Origin: Pseudomonadota bacterium
GTDB taxonomy: Bacteria > Desulfobacterota > Desulfovibrionia > Desulfovibrionales > Desulfomicrobiaceae
Assembly: GCA_023393525.1 (NCBI GenBank)
Contig: JAEWKZ010000078.1
Location: forward strand, 1 to 64,000
DNA: 64,000 bases
Direction of reading: 5' to 3'
In this document: in pieces, positions 14,785 through 24,220 of the stretch
Numbering within the stretch: the first letter of the stretch is position 1
Layout: each line of letters starts with the position of its first letter
Notes under the pieces: model-generated
What the model saw: only the letters and a program-made list of their open reading frames with translations
Told to the model about the DNA's origin: nothing
Database searches by the model: none
Program-made: the position numbers and the translations under genes

Positions 14785-17700
14785 ATGAGATTTTTCAGCG
14801 TGGGTATTTCTCTGAGAACTTCGATCCTTCTGCTGCTGGTCTGCGTCGTCCTTCTTTCCAACACCCTGGTTGGCTGGGTCCTGTTTTCGGGGAGCCGGGA
14901 GGCGGTCAGGGACATGGGGCTGCAACTCCGCAAGGAGGTCTCGCACCGCATTTCGGAGCATCTGCTGGATTTTCTGCGTCTGCCCCACGAGATAAACAGC
15001 GGCAATGCGGCGGCCTTGCAGCAGGGGCGCGTATCCGCCGAGGATCCCGAACGCCTGATCGCACGGTTCGCCGAGCAGGTGGCCCTTTTTCCCTCCGTGT
15101 CGAGCATCTATTTCGGCAACGCTCGCGGAGGCGTGGCCAACAGCGGTCGGGACCCCGAGCACGACTCCCGCTATGTGATCCGCACCGATGGTTTCGCGGC
15201 CGGAACATTCCGCAAATACGCCCTGGACCCCCATGGAAGACAGGGCGGGGAGACGGCCAGCGCGGCAGGCTTCGATGCCAGGACCAGGCCGTGGTACACG
15301 AAGGCTCTGGCTGCGAGCGGACCGGTCTGGAGCGACGTTTACGTACTGTTCACCGGACAGGGTTTGGCGCTTTCCGCCAGCCGTCCAGTGTACGACAGCC
15401 ATGGCGCTGAGCTCGGCGTGGTGTCGGTGGACGTGTTTCTGTCCCAGCTGACGGGGTTTTTGCAGCGTCTGCGCATCGGCAGCACGGGGAAGGCATTCAT
15501 CCTGGACCGCTCCGGGCTGCTGGTGGCCGGTTCGGGCACGGAACCGCTCTTTGTCCCGGCCCGGGACGGGAATCCCGGCCGCCGGATATCGGGGACGCAG
15601 AGCAGGGACCTCCTGGTGCATGCCGCTAGCGAGGCCCTGTCCGCACGGTTCGAAAACCTCGAACTGATCGAGGCGGAACACCATTTTGATTTTTTGGATC
15701 GTGGCCGGCGGTTTTTGGTCACGGTTTCGCCGTTGCGAGATCCGTTGGGCATCGACTGGCTTATCGTCGTCGTCCTGCCCGAATCCGACTTCATGACCCG
15801 AATCGGGGAGAATGCCCGCGTGACCACGATTGTCATGCTCGGGGTCCTTGCCCTGTCGCTCCTGGTCGGGACGGCGCTGGCCCGCAGGATCGTCGCGCCC
15901 ATCACCCGGCTCGATGAGGCCGTGGACCGTTTGGTTGGCGACGCGAATCCGGAAATGATCGACAAGGCATCGAGGTTTGTCGAAGTCCAGAACCTGACCA
16001 GATCGTTCAACCGCATGGCGTCACGGCTCTCCCAGTCCATGCAGGAAATGAAGCGGGAATTGGCGGAGCGGCAATGGGCCGAGGCGGCCCTCGGCGAGAG
16101 CGAAGCCCGGTATCGAACCCTGGTCGAACTGGCCGTGGACGGCATTCTGCTCGGCTCGCACGAGGGAGTGATCATCGGCGCCAACCAGTACATGTGCGAT
16201 CTGACCGGGCTCAAGCGCGAGGACATGCTTGGCATGCACGTCAGCGCCCTGCCGTTCAAGGGGGAGAGCCTGGAGCGTGAACCGCTGCGTTTCGAGCTGC
16301 TGGAGCGAGGGGAAATCGTGCAGCGGGAACGTGTCCTGGTTCGCCCGGACGGTACGGAGATCCTGGTGGAAATGCGCAGCAAGATGATGCCGGACGGAAC
16401 GTATCAGTCCATCTACCGCGACATCACCGCGCGCAGTCAGGCGGAGGCCGCCCTGCGCGAAAGCGAGGAGCGCCTGCGCATGCTCAGCGACAATCTGCCC
16501 GGCGGGCTCGTGTATCAGATCGAGGTGGATTTGGATGGCCGTGAACGCAGGTTTTCCTACATCAGCGCCGGGGTCGAATCCCTGCATGGCCTGAGCGTGA
16601 CGGACGTGCTGGACGACGCGTCCGCGCTCTATGCGCAACTTCCGGAACCGGACCGGGAGCTCTTGGCTGAGCAGGAGGCCAAAGCTTTGTCGGCCATGTC
16701 CCTTTTTCATGCCGAGGTGCGCTTTCGCCTGCCCTCGGGCAAAGTCCGGTGGAGCTATCTGGCCTCCGCTCCGAGACGGATCGGTGATCGCCTGGTCTGG
16801 GACGGGGTGGAGATAGACATCAGCGAACTCAAAAAGACCGAAGCCGCCCTGCTCGAAGCCAAGGAGGCCGCCGAGACGGCTAGCCAGGTCAAAACGGAGT
16901 TCCTGGCCAACATGAGTCATGAGATCCGCACGCCCCTCAACGGCATCCTCGGCATGATGCAGCTGTTGCGACAGACCAGCCTGGGGGAGGAGCAGCGGAA
17001 GTATGTGGAACTCTCCATCACCTCGGCCGCGCGGCTGACCCGCCTGCTGGCCGACATTCTGGACATCTCCCGCATCGAGGCCGGGAAAATGAGCCTCTTC
17101 GACGCTCCGTTCAGCGTTGCCGAGATGGTTGATTCGGTGGTGGAGCTTTTTGCCGCTCCGGCTCAAGAAAAGGGCTTGTCGCTGCGATGCTCCATTCACC
17201 CCGACCTGCCGCCCATGTTTGTCGGCGACGAGGCCCGCGTGCGGCAGATTCTTTTCAACCTGGTCGCAAACGCGCTCAAGTACACGGAGCATGGTGAAAT
17301 CAGCGTGGAATTGTTCGCTCAGGATTCGGATCTGTGCCGGTCCGGGTGCGTGTGCATGCGTGTCGCCGATACCGGCGTGGGCATCCCCGCGCACATGCTT
17401 GCGGAAGTGTTCGAACCCTTCCGGCAGGTGGAGGGGTCCCACACCCGCAGTTACGAAGGCGCCGGGCTTGGGCTGGCCATCGTCCAGCGCTTGGTGGATC
17501 TCATGCAGGGCCGGATTACCGTGCAGAGCGAACCCGGCGCGGGCACCGCCGTTCTGGTCATCCTGCCCCTGCGCGCCGCCAGCCGGTACCACCGTCCGCA
17601 GGACGGCGCGCAGAGCGTGGCGGCGAGGTCCGGGCCGGGCTTGCGCATTCTGCTGGCCGAGGATGAGGCCATCAATCAGCTGGCCACGCGCACTCTGCTG

Positions 17701-18030
17701 GAAAAAGCGGGGCACAAGGTGGCCATCGCGCAGAACGGCCAGGAGGTGCTGGAGCTTTTGCGGGAAGAGGATTTCGACTGCGTCCTCATGGACGTGCAGA
17801 TGCCGGTCATGAGCGGCATAGAAGCCACCCGCCGCATCCGCTTTTCGCCGGAGCTGGCGGCCAAGCGGGACATCCCCATCATCGCCCTGACCGCCCACGC
17901 CATGAGCGGGGATCGCGAGTCGTTTCTGGAGGCGGGAATGGATGACTATCTGTCCAAGCCGGTCAGCCTGGACGATCTGGTCAAAGCCATCGCCAGACTT
18001 GGGAGAAGGCCGTTCCCGGGAAGCGCATAG
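14785..18030 (+). CDS. Membrane hybrid sensor histidine kinase (Cache, HAMP, two PAS, HisKA, HATPase, REC)
   Basis: A 1081-residue sensor kinase with its own receiver. A membrane helix at about 11-32 leads to a periplasmic double-Cache domain (about 40-345, with RPWYTKALAASGPVWSDVY). A second helix (348-370), HAMP (to about 420) and two PAS domains (about 440-555 and 560-690) follow. HisKA has phospho-acceptor His712 in FLANMSHEIRTPLNG, and the ATPase has VANALKYTEHGE, ADTGVGIP and GAGLGLAIVQRL. The receiver (about 954-1075) has EDEAIN, phospho-Asp1003 and a Lys in YLSKPVSL. No partner regulator lies beside it, so the output probably goes through an Hpt protein encoded elsewhere. The ligand is unknown. 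Confidence 0.95.
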   Translation: MRFFSVGISLRTSILLLLVCVVLLSNTLVGWVLFSGSREAVRDMGLQLRKEVSHRISEHLLDFLRLPHEINSGNAAALQQGRVSAEDPERLIARFAEQVALFPSVSSIYFGNARGGVANSGRDPEHDSRYVIRTDGFAAGTFRKYALDPHGRQGGETASAAGFDARTRPWYTKALAASGPVWSDVYVLFTGQGLALSASRPVYDSHGAELGVVSVDVFLSQLTGFLQRLRIGSTGKAFILDRSGLLVAGSGTEPLFVPARDGNPGRRISGTQSRDLLVHAASEALSARFENLELIEAEHHFDFLDRGRRFLVTVSPLRDPLGIDWLIVVVLPESDFMTRIGENARVTTIVMLGVLALSLLVGTALARRIVAPITRLDEAVDRLVGDANPEMIDKASRFVEVQNLTRSFNRMASRLSQSMQEMKRELAERQWAEAALGESEARYRTLVELAVDGILLGSHEGVIIGANQYMCDLTGLKREDMLGMHVSALPFKGESLEREPLRFELLERGEIVQRERVLVRPDGTEILVEMRSKMMPDGTYQSIYRDITARSQAEAALRESEERLRMLSDNLPGGLVYQIEVDLDGRERRFSYISAGVESLHGLSVTDVLDDASALYAQLPEPDRELLAEQEAKALSAMSLFHAEVRFRLPSGKVRWSYLASAPRRIGDRLVWDGVEIDISELKKTEAALLEAKEAAETASQVKTEFLANMSHEIRTPLNGILGMMQLLRQTSLGEEQRKYVELSITSAARLTRLLADILDISRIEAGKMSLFDAPFSVAEMVDSVVELFAAPAQEKGLSLRCSIHPDLPPMFVGDEARVRQILFNLVANALKYTEHGEISVELFAQDSDLCRSGCVCMRVADTGVGIPAHMLAEVFEPFRQVEGSHTRSYEGAGLGLAIVQRLVDLMQGRITVQSEPGAGTAVLVILPLRAASRYHRPQDGAQSVAARSGPGLRILLAEDEAINQLATRTLLEKAGHKVAIAQNGQEVLELLREEDFDCVLMDVQMPVMSGIEATRRIRFSPELAAKRDIPIIALTAHAMSGDRESFLEAGMDDYLSKPVSLDDLVKAIARLGRRPFPGSA

Positions 18031-18041
18031 GCGGCTGCCTT

Positions 18042-18092
18042 CCCTTCAATGAAAAAGCCCTCGCGGAAGGCGGGGGCTTTTTCATTGAAGGG
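18042..18092. terminator. Bidirectional terminator between hybrid kinase and hisF
   Basis: A perfect 19-bp inverted repeat at 18042-18060 and 18074-18092, with a 13-base loop. The arms contain GAAAAAGCCC and GGGCTTTTTC, so each strand ends in a T-run. It serves the two genes that converge here. Confidence 0.95.
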
Positions 18093-18105
18093 CGTGATCC
18101 CGGGC

Positions 18106-18885
18106 CTACCATATCCGACGCACCTTGACCCCTTTGTCCGCCATGTGGTTCTTCAGGTCCGTGACCGTGTATTCCCCGTAGTGCACGATGGAGGCGATGA
18201 GCGCCGCCGAGGCGCGGCCTTCGGTCACGGCATCGACCATGTGCTGGGGGTTGCCGGCGCCGCCCGAGGCGATGACCGGGATGCGCACGTTGTCGGCGAT
18301 GAGGCGGGTCAGGGTCAGCTCGTAGCCGTCCTTGGTGCCGTCGGCGTCGATGGAGTTGATGCACAGTTCGCCCGCGCCCAGGCGCTCCACTTCCCTGGCC
18401 CACCACAGGGCGTCGATGCCCATGTGCTTGCGGCCGCCGTGGATGACGATCTCGTAGCCCGAGGGGATGGCCTCGGACGTGGGCACGCGCAGCACGTCCA
18501 TGCCCACGACGATGCACTGGGAGCCGAAGGCCGCGGCCCCTTCGGAGATGATGTGCGGCGTCTTCACGGCGGCGGAGTTGACGGAGATCTTCTCCGCCCC
18601 GGCCAGCAGCACTTCGCGCATGTCGGCCACGGTGGAGATGCCGCCACCCACGGAGAAGGGGATGAAGATCTGGGAGGCCACGGCCTCCACGACCTTGAGC
18701 ATGATGCCCCGGCCTTCGTGGGAGGCGGTGATGTCGTAGAAGACGATCTCGTCCGCCCCCTCTTCGTAGTAGCGGCGGGCCGTTTCCACGGGATCGCCGA
18801 TGTCGACGTTGCCTTCGAACTTGACGCCCTTGGTCAGCTTGCCGTTCCTGACATCGAGGCAGGGGATGACGCGTTTACTGAGCAT
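18106..18885 (-). CDS. hisF: Imidazole glycerol phosphate synthase, cyclase subunit HisF
   Basis: HisF condenses PRFAR with ammonia from HisH to give IGP and AICAR in histidine and purine metabolism. The TIM-barrel starts MLSKRVIPCLDVRNGKLTKGV with the catalytic Asp in CLDV. It shows VEFEGNVDIGDPVE-type and FSVGGGIST phosphate-binding segments and the second catalytic Asp in INSIDADGTKDGYEL. From the ATG at 18885 (GGGAGGCGGCC site) it has 259 residues; upstream in-frame sequence to 18990 belongs to hisH in another frame. It overlaps hisH by 11 bp. Confidence 0.97.
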   Translation of the reverse strand: MLSKRVIPCLDVRNGKLTKGVKFEGNVDIGDPVETARRYYEEGADEIVFYDITASHEGRGIMLKVVEAVASQIFIPFSVGGGISTVADMREVLLAGAEKISVNSAAVKTPHIISEGAAAFGSQCIVVGMDVLRVPTSEAIPSGYEIVIHGGRKHMGIDALWWAREVERLGAGELCINSIDADGTKDGYELTLTRLIADNVRIPVIASGGAGNPQHMVDAVTEGRASAALIASIVHYGEYTVTDLKNHMADKGVKVRRIW

Positions 18886-19516
18886 TGGCCGCCTCCCTGC
18901 AGTATTCGTAGAAATTGGAGAGCATCTTGAGTCCCGGCCGCCCGCTTTTTTCCGGATGGAATTGGGCCGACCACAGCCCGTCGCGGCCATGCACGGAGCA
19001 GAATTCCTTGCCGTAGTACGTCGTGGCGATGACGTATTCCGGGGCGGGGTTCGGGTAGTAGCTGTGCACGAAGTAGAATTCGCTTTCGGAAGAGATGCCG
19101 TCGAAGAGCGGGCAATCTTTTTTCAGGTTCACGGTGTTCCAGCCCATGTGCGGGATGTTGATGGGGGCGCCGTCCTCTTCGGTCAGGTCCGGGGTGAACA
19201 TGTCGCAGCTGCCCGGAATGAGGCCCAGGGTCTTCGTGTCGTTCTCCGGACTGTATTCGAGCAGGATCTGGCAGCCCAGACAGATGCCGAAAAGCGGTTT
19301 GCCGGACGTCACCTCGCGGGCCATGACCTCGCGCAGACCGGACTGGCGCAGGTTGGCCATGGCCGATCCGGCCGCCCCCACGCCGGGAAAGATGAGGCCC
19401 TGACAGCCCTCGATGACGTGCGCGTCGGCTGTGATGGTGCACGGAATGGAAAGATAGTCGAGGGCGCGTTTGACGCTGGTCAGATTGCCGGCCTTGTAGT
19501 CAAGGATGGCTAGCAT
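18875..19516 (-). CDS. hisH: Imidazole glycerol phosphate synthase, glutamine amidotransferase subunit HisH
   Basis: HisH hydrolyses glutamine and feeds ammonia through HisF. The class I amidotransferase nucleophile lies in LFGICLGCQILLE (residues about 75-87). The catalytic His-x-Glu is in QFHPEKSGRPG near the C-terminus, and the oxyanion region appears as FPGVGAAGSAM. The start at 19516 (MLAILDYKAGNLTSV) has a good AGGAG site; an earlier in-frame start at 19564 is not needed. At 213 residues it is of normal size. No other his gene is in the window. Confidence 0.97.
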   Translation of the reverse strand: MLAILDYKAGNLTSVKRALDYLSIPCTITADAHVIEGCQGLIFPGVGAAGSAMANLRQSGLREVMAREVTSGKPLFGICLGCQILLEYSPENDTKTLGLIPGSCDMFTPDLTEEDGAPINIPHMGWNTVNLKKDCPLFDGISSESEFYFVHSYYPNPAPEYVIATTYYGKEFCSVHGRDGLWSAQFHPEKSGRPGLKMLSNFYEYCREAANAQ

Positions 19517-19700
19517 GGGGAGCTCCTGTAGCATGGGTGAAAGGAAAGGTGGCACCTTAGCCAAAGACGGTGCAAAAAAAAAGGGCCGAGAGCACGATTT
19601 TCCCGAACCTGGGCCCGGGAGCCCGGCTGCCCTCCGCCGTCTTGCCGAGGCGGGGGTTTCGGGCTAGGGGCGGAGCAAGAACATCTTGAAGGGGGAGAGT
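19517..19700. other. Divergent hisH/hldD intergenic region
   Basis: The region holds a G+C-rich imperfect hairpin around CTGGGCCCGGGAGCCCGG (19611-19628) and a run of nine A at 19573-19581. Both flanking genes must be promoted from here, but I could not place promoter boxes with confidence. The hldD ribosome site GGGGGAGAG lies at 19691-19699. Confidence 0.45.
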
Positions 19701-20684
19701 ATGATCATCATCACCGGTGGCGCCGGATTCATCGGCAGCGCCATGGTCTGGGAGCTGAACCAGCAAGGGTACCGGGACATCGTCGTGGTCGACAACCTGG
19801 CCTCCACGAACAAGTGGCGCAACCTGGTGGGGCTGGCCTATCATCGCTATATCCAGAAGGACAAATTTCTGGACCTGCTCAACACCAGGTACATGGAAGG
19901 GCGCATCGAGGCCGTTATCCATCTGGGCGCCTGCTCCGCGACCACGGAAGCCGACTGCGACTACCTCATCCGCAACAATCTGGAATATTCCAAGGCCATG
20001 TGCCGCTTCGCCCAGGAGCGCAACGCCCGTTTCATCTACGCCAGCTCCGCGGCGACCTACGGCGACGGCAGCCGAGGCTTCGACGACTCGGACGAGGCCA
20101 TGGAGGGGCTGCATCCGCTCAACATGTACGGCTACTCCAAGCATCTCTTCGATCTCTGGCTCAAGGGCGACAACCTGCTGGACAAGATGGCCGGGCTCAA
20201 GTTCTTCAATGTCTTCGGACCCAACGAATACCACAAGGACGACATGCGTTCCGTGGTCTGCAAGGCCTTCACCCAGATCCGGCAGACGGGCAAACTCAAG
20301 CTCTTCAAGTCCTACCGCAAGGAGTACGCCGACGGCGAGCAGCGCCGCGACTTCGTCTACATCAAGGATTGCGTGAAGGTCATCGACTGGCTGATCAGGA
20401 ATCCGGAGGTGGGCGGCATCTTCAACGTGGGCACGGGCCAGGCCCGGACCTGGAACGACCTGGCGCGGGGCGTGTTCGCGGCCATGGGCCGGGAACCGCA
20501 GATCGAATACGTGGACATGCCGGACACCCTGCGCGGCAAGTACCAGTACTACACCTGCGCCGACCTGACCAAGCTCGCCGGCCGGGGCTGCGACGTGAAT
20601 TTCCGGCCTCTGGAAGACGGCATAACCGACTATGTCCAGAACTATCTGATGCAGGGCTACTCGCACCTGACGTCGCGGTACTGA
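19701..20684 (+). CDS. hldD: ADP-L-glycero-D-manno-heptose-6-epimerase
   Basis: An NADP-dependent short-chain epimerase that makes the L,D-heptose precursor of the lipopolysaccharide inner core. The Rossmann motif TGGAGFIGS lies at residues 5-13 and DNLASTNKWRNL is characteristic of HldD. The catalytic YGYSK is near residue 140, and NVFGPNEYHKDDMRSV and GEQRRDFVYIKD follow, all family hallmarks. The start at 19701 follows GGGGGAGAGT and gives 327 residues; a TTG at 19686 is less likely. It indicates a heptose-containing lipopolysaccharide. Confidence 0.96.
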   Translation: MIIITGGAGFIGSAMVWELNQQGYRDIVVVDNLASTNKWRNLVGLAYHRYIQKDKFLDLLNTRYMEGRIEAVIHLGACSATTEADCDYLIRNNLEYSKAMCRFAQERNARFIYASSAATYGDGSRGFDDSDEAMEGLHPLNMYGYSKHLFDLWLKGDNLLDKMAGLKFFNVFGPNEYHKDDMRSVVCKAFTQIRQTGKLKLFKSYRKEYADGEQRRDFVYIKDCVKVIDWLIRNPEVGGIFNVGTGQARTWNDLARGVFAAMGREPQIEYVDMPDTLRGKYQYYTCADLTKLAGRGCDVNFRPLEDGITDYVQNYLMQGYSHLTSRY

Positions 20685-20705
20685 CCTTCGCCCTCCGAAA
20701 ATCAG

Positions 20706-20735
20706 AAAGGCGGCCCGGGAAACCAGGCCGCCTTT
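20706..20735. terminator. Bidirectional terminator between hldD and uvrA
   Basis: AAAGGCGGCC (20706-20715) and GGCCGCCTTT (20726-20735) form a perfect 10-bp stem with a 10-base loop. It serves the convergent hldD and uvrA. Confidence 0.92.
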
Positions 20736-20761
20736 CGACGTTCACGGACAATTGCGGAAAC

Positions 20762-23503
20762 TCACAACTCCAGAAACGGCCCCGTGACCGAGCCCGGGTT
20801 TTGCTTGAGATCCTCCGGACTGCCTTGGGCCACGATGATGCCGCCGTTTTCGCCGCCGCCGGGGCCCAGGTCGATGACGTGGTCCGCCGCCGCGACCACG
20901 TCCAGGTTGTGCTCGATGACGATGACCGAGGCTCCCTTGTCCACCAATGCGTGCAGCACGGCTATGAGCTTGCCGACCTCGTGCATGTGCAGGCCCGTGG
21001 TCGGCTCGTCCAGGATGTACAGGGTGCCGGGCAGGCTCCTCTTGCCCAGTTCGCGCGAGATCTTGATGCGCTGGGCCTCTCCGCCGGACAGGGTCGTGGC
21101 GGGCTGGCCCAGGCGGATGTATTCCAGGCCCACCTCCTCCAGCACTCCGAGCTTGCGTTCCAGGGCCGGGTGGTTGGCGAAGAACTGTCGGGCTTCGCTG
21201 ACCGTCATGTCCAAGACGTCGGCGATGGACTTGTCGCGGTACAGGATGTCCAGGGTCTCTCGGTTGTAGCGCTTGCCCCCGCACACCTCGCAGGTCACGA
21301 AGACGTCGGGCAGGAAGTGCATCTCGACCCGGATCTGGCCGTCGCCCTGGCAGGCCTCGCAGCGCCCCCCGCGCACATTGAAACTGAAGCGCCCCACGTT
21401 GTAGCCGCGCTTCTTGGCGTCCTTGCTCCCGGCGAAGATGGCCCGGATCTCGTCGAAGACCTTGGTGTAGGTGGCCGGGTTGGATCGCGGCGTGCGACCG
21501 ATGGGACTCTGATCGATGGAGATGATTTTTTCCACGCTGTCCGCGCCCTCGATGCCGCCGATGGTTCCGGGAGAGTCCACTTTAAGCCCTTGCATGAGGG
21601 CCAGGTGCTTGTAGAGCGAGTCCATGACCAGCGAGCTCTTGCCCGAACCGGACACGCCGGTGATGCAGACCAGGGAGCCAAGGGGGAAGCGGGCGTCGAT
21701 GCCGCGCAGGTTGTTGGTGGTCACCCCGCGCAGGGTGATGGCGCGGTCCGAGGTCCTGCGCTTGGCGGGCCTGGCGATGCGCAGGTCCCCGCGCAGGTAT
21801 TTGCCGGTCAGGCTTTTGGAGACGGTCACCAGATCATGGGGCGATCCGGCAAAGACCAGTTCCCCGCCCAGAAATCCCGAGCCGGGGCCGAGCTCCAACA
21901 CGTGGTCGGCGGCGCGGATGGTCGGCTCGTCGTGTTCGACCACCAGCACGGTGTTGCCCCGCCCCTGAAGCTGGCGCAGGGTGTTTATGAGGCGCTGGTT
22001 GTCGCGCGGGTGCAGGCCGATGCTCGGTTCGTCCAGGACATAGGTCACCCCGACCAGGCCCGAGCCGAGCTGCCCGGCCAGGCGGATGCGCTGGGCCTCG
22101 CCGCCGGACAGGGTGGACATGTTGCGGGCCAGGCTGATGTAATCGAGGCCCACGTTGGACAAAAACTCCATGCGGTGCCGGAGCTCTTTCAAGAGCGGCG
22201 TGCTGATCTCCGCGTTCACGCCAAGGAACGTCAGCCCCTGGAGCCAGGCCAGGGCCCGGCTGATGGGCAGGGAGCAGAAATCGAAGATGTTCAGGCCATC
22301 GACGCGCACGGCCAGGGATTCGGGGCGCAGGCGAGCGCCCTTGCAGGACGGGCAGTCCATGGTCTGGCGGTAGCGGGCCAGCTCGTCGCGCCAGATGTAG
22401 CCGAGGTTCCCTCCCTGTTCGAGAAAATGGATCACTCCCGGCCACCTGTCGCCACCGTGGAACAGGGCGTGCCGTGCTTCGGGGGTGAATTCCTGCAACG
22501 GGGTGTCCAGCGTGAAACGGAACTTGAGTCCCAACTCTTTCAGATCGTTGGCGTAGCGGTCGAACGTCCGGCCCTTCCAGGGCAGGATGGCTCCCTGGCG
22601 CAGGGACAGACCGCCGTTGGGCGCAAGGAGCACCGGTTCGTAATACTCCACCGAGCCCAGGCCCGAGCAGTGCGGGCAGGCCCCCTGGGGGCTGTTGAAG
22701 GAGAAAAGCTGGGGGCTGGGCCTGGGCAGGCTCAGGCTGCACCGGGGGCAGACCGCGTCGGTGGAGAAGAAGATGTCCTCCCCGCCGATGACCGAGACGA
22801 CGATGCGCCCCTCGCCGCTTTTCAGGCCCAGTTCCACGGAATCGGCCAGACGCTTGCGCATGTCGGACTTCAAGACCAGTCGGTCCACGACCAGATCTAT
22901 GCTGTGCTTCAGATTCTTGGCCAGTTCGGGCAGCGGATCGAGCGGGAGCACTTCTCCGTTGATCCTGGCCCGGACAAAGCCCTGGGTCTTGAGCTTCTTG
23001 AAGAGATCGGCGTGGGTGCCCTTCTTGTGGTCCACCAGGGGCGCGAGAAGCATGAATTTCGTGCCTTCCGGCAGACTCAGGATGCGGTCCATGATTTCGT
23101 CGCTGCTCTGGGCCGCGATGGGCACGCCGCACTCCGGGCAGCAGGGGGTGCCGAGGCGGGCGTAGAAAACGCGCAGAAAGTCGTAGATTTCCGTGACCGT
23201 GGCCACGGTGGAGCGGGGGTTCTTGGACAGGGTTTGCTGTTCCAGGGAGATGGCCGGGGTCAGGCCCTCGATGAGATCGATGGCCGGCTTGTCCATCTGC
23301 GGCAGGAACTGGCGTGCGTAGGCGGACAGCGATTCGACATAGCGCCGCTGGCCTTCGGCGTAGACGATGTCGAAGGCCAGGGTGGATTTGCCCGAACCCG
23401 AGGGGCCGCAGACCACGACCAGCTTGTCGCGGGGAATGTCCAGGGTCAGGTTTTTGAGGTTGTGCTGACGCGCTCCGGCGATATGTATGACTTTGGTATC
23501 CAT
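20762..23503 (-). CDS. uvrA: Excinuclease ABC subunit A (UvrA)
   Basis: The damage-recognition ATPase of nucleotide excision repair, working with UvrB and UvrC. Two ABC ATPase halves are visible: Walker A GPSGSGKSTLAFD near residue 32 and GVSGSGKSSLVMDSLY in the second half. Signatures LSGGEAQRIRLAGQLG and LSGGEAQRIKISRELG are both present. Zinc-binding Cys pairs occur (CPECG, CPRCS, CPHCSG, CEACQG, CEVCGG). At 913 residues it is slightly shorter than the E. coli protein but complete. The ATG at 23503 begins the invariant KVIHIAGARQHNLKNLTLDI. It is a single-gene unit. Confidence 0.98.
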   Translation of the reverse strand: MDTKVIHIAGARQHNLKNLTLDIPRDKLVVVCGPSGSGKSTLAFDIVYAEGQRRYVESLSAYARQFLPQMDKPAIDLIEGLTPAISLEQQTLSKNPRSTVATVTEIYDFLRVFYARLGTPCCPECGVPIAAQSSDEIMDRILSLPEGTKFMLLAPLVDHKKGTHADLFKKLKTQGFVRARINGEVLPLDPLPELAKNLKHSIDLVVDRLVLKSDMRKRLADSVELGLKSGEGRIVVSVIGGEDIFFSTDAVCPRCSLSLPRPSPQLFSFNSPQGACPHCSGLGSVEYYEPVLLAPNGGLSLRQGAILPWKGRTFDRYANDLKELGLKFRFTLDTPLQEFTPEARHALFHGGDRWPGVIHFLEQGGNLGYIWRDELARYRQTMDCPSCKGARLRPESLAVRVDGLNIFDFCSLPISRALAWLQGLTFLGVNAEISTPLLKELRHRMEFLSNVGLDYISLARNMSTLSGGEAQRIRLAGQLGSGLVGVTYVLDEPSIGLHPRDNQRLINTLRQLQGRGNTVLVVEHDEPTIRAADHVLELGPGSGFLGGELVFAGSPHDLVTVSKSLTGKYLRGDLRIARPAKRRTSDRAITLRGVTTNNLRGIDARFPLGSLVCITGVSGSGKSSLVMDSLYKHLALMQGLKVDSPGTIGGIEGADSVEKIISIDQSPIGRTPRSNPATYTKVFDEIRAIFAGSKDAKKRGYNVGRFSFNVRGGRCEACQGDGQIRVEMHFLPDVFVTCEVCGGKRYNRETLDILYRDKSIADVLDMTVSEARQFFANHPALERKLGVLEEVGLEYIRLGQPATTLSGGEAQRIKISRELGKRSLPGTLYILDEPTTGLHMHEVGKLIAVLHALVDKGASVIVIEHNLDVVAAADHVIDLGPGGGENGGIIVAQGSPEDLKQNPGSVTGPFLEL

Positions 23504-23626
23504 GAAGTCTCTGTTGCGAACGGTTGAAGGATGATATTTGACGGATGCTTCTTATAACCATATGAGAATGGCTGACAAGTGGCAGTGAAAATGCAAGATG
23601 ATCGGTGTTGTATTACGGAGACAGTG

Positions 23627-24205
23627 ATGAAAATTTCGCTTGGTGCAAAGACGCTGGCCCAGCCTGCGCCGCTGTGGATTGTCGGATCCTATGATGAGGA
23701 CGGCGGAGCCAATGCCATGGCTGCGGCTTGGGGCGGGATATGCTGTTCCAAGCCGCCCTGTATTGCAGTCTCCTTGCGTGAGGACCGGCACAGTTATGCG
23801 TCCATTCTGGCTCGCCGTGCGTTCACCATCAGCGTGCCTTCCGTCGAATATGCCGCGCAGGCGGACTATTTCGGCATCGTCTCGGGAAAAGACGTGGACA
23901 AGTTCGCGGCCACGGGACTGACTCCGGTGCGGTCGGAGCTGGTGGATGCCCCCTATGTGGGCGAGTTTCCCCTGGTGCTCGAGTGCGCCCTGCTGCGCAC
24001 CGTGCCGCTGGGCATGCATGTCCAGTTTGTCGGGGAGATCGTCGATGTCAAGGCCGAGGAGGGCGTCCTCGATGAAAAGGGCTATCCCGACGCGGCCAAG
24101 GTTTGCCCGCTCATCTTCACCCCCGTGACCAGGGCCTACCACACCGTGGGCCGGTACGTAGGGCAGGCTTTCGAGATCGGCCGGTCTTTCGGCGAAACGA
24201 GCTAG
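23627..24205 (+). CDS. Flavoredoxin-type flavin reductase family protein
   Basis: An FMN-binding split-barrel protein of the flavin-reductase-like family. The 192-residue protein begins MKISLGAKTLAQPAPLWIVGSYDEDG and contains ANAMAAAWGGICCSKPPCIAVSLR and RAFTISVPS, which match flavoredoxin-like proteins of sulfate reducers. A Cys-rich GGICCSKPPC segment lies near the FMN site. The ATG at 23627 follows ACGGAGACAGTG; an open frame to 23579 is not needed. The electron donor and acceptor cannot be read from sequence. The next gene starts 15 bp later, so the two may be co-transcribed. Confidence 0.88.
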   Translation: MKISLGAKTLAQPAPLWIVGSYDEDGGANAMAAAWGGICCSKPPCIAVSLREDRHSYASILARRAFTISVPSVEYAAQADYFGIVSGKDVDKFAATGLTPVRSELVDAPYVGEFPLVLECALLRTVPLGMHVQFVGEIVDVKAEEGVLDEKGYPDAAKVCPLIFTPVTRAYHTVGRYVGQAFEIGRSFGETS

Positions 24206-24220
24206 ATTCTGGGTGGGAGC

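Noticed and set aside
16021..17898. Minus-strand open frame of about 625 codons inside the hybrid kinase gene
   Set aside because: It is antisense to well-conserved PAS, HisKA and ATPase domains and has low-complexity content.
18886..18990. N-terminal extension of HisF
   Set aside because: The extra residues are Arg-rich, out-of-frame hisH sequence. HisF homologues begin with the MLSKRVIPCLD region.
19814..23527. Plus-strand open frame of about 1237 codons through hldD and antisense to uvrA
   Set aside because: It is an out-of-frame read of hldD and the opposite strand of uvrA, both unmistakable. The sequence shows no domain.
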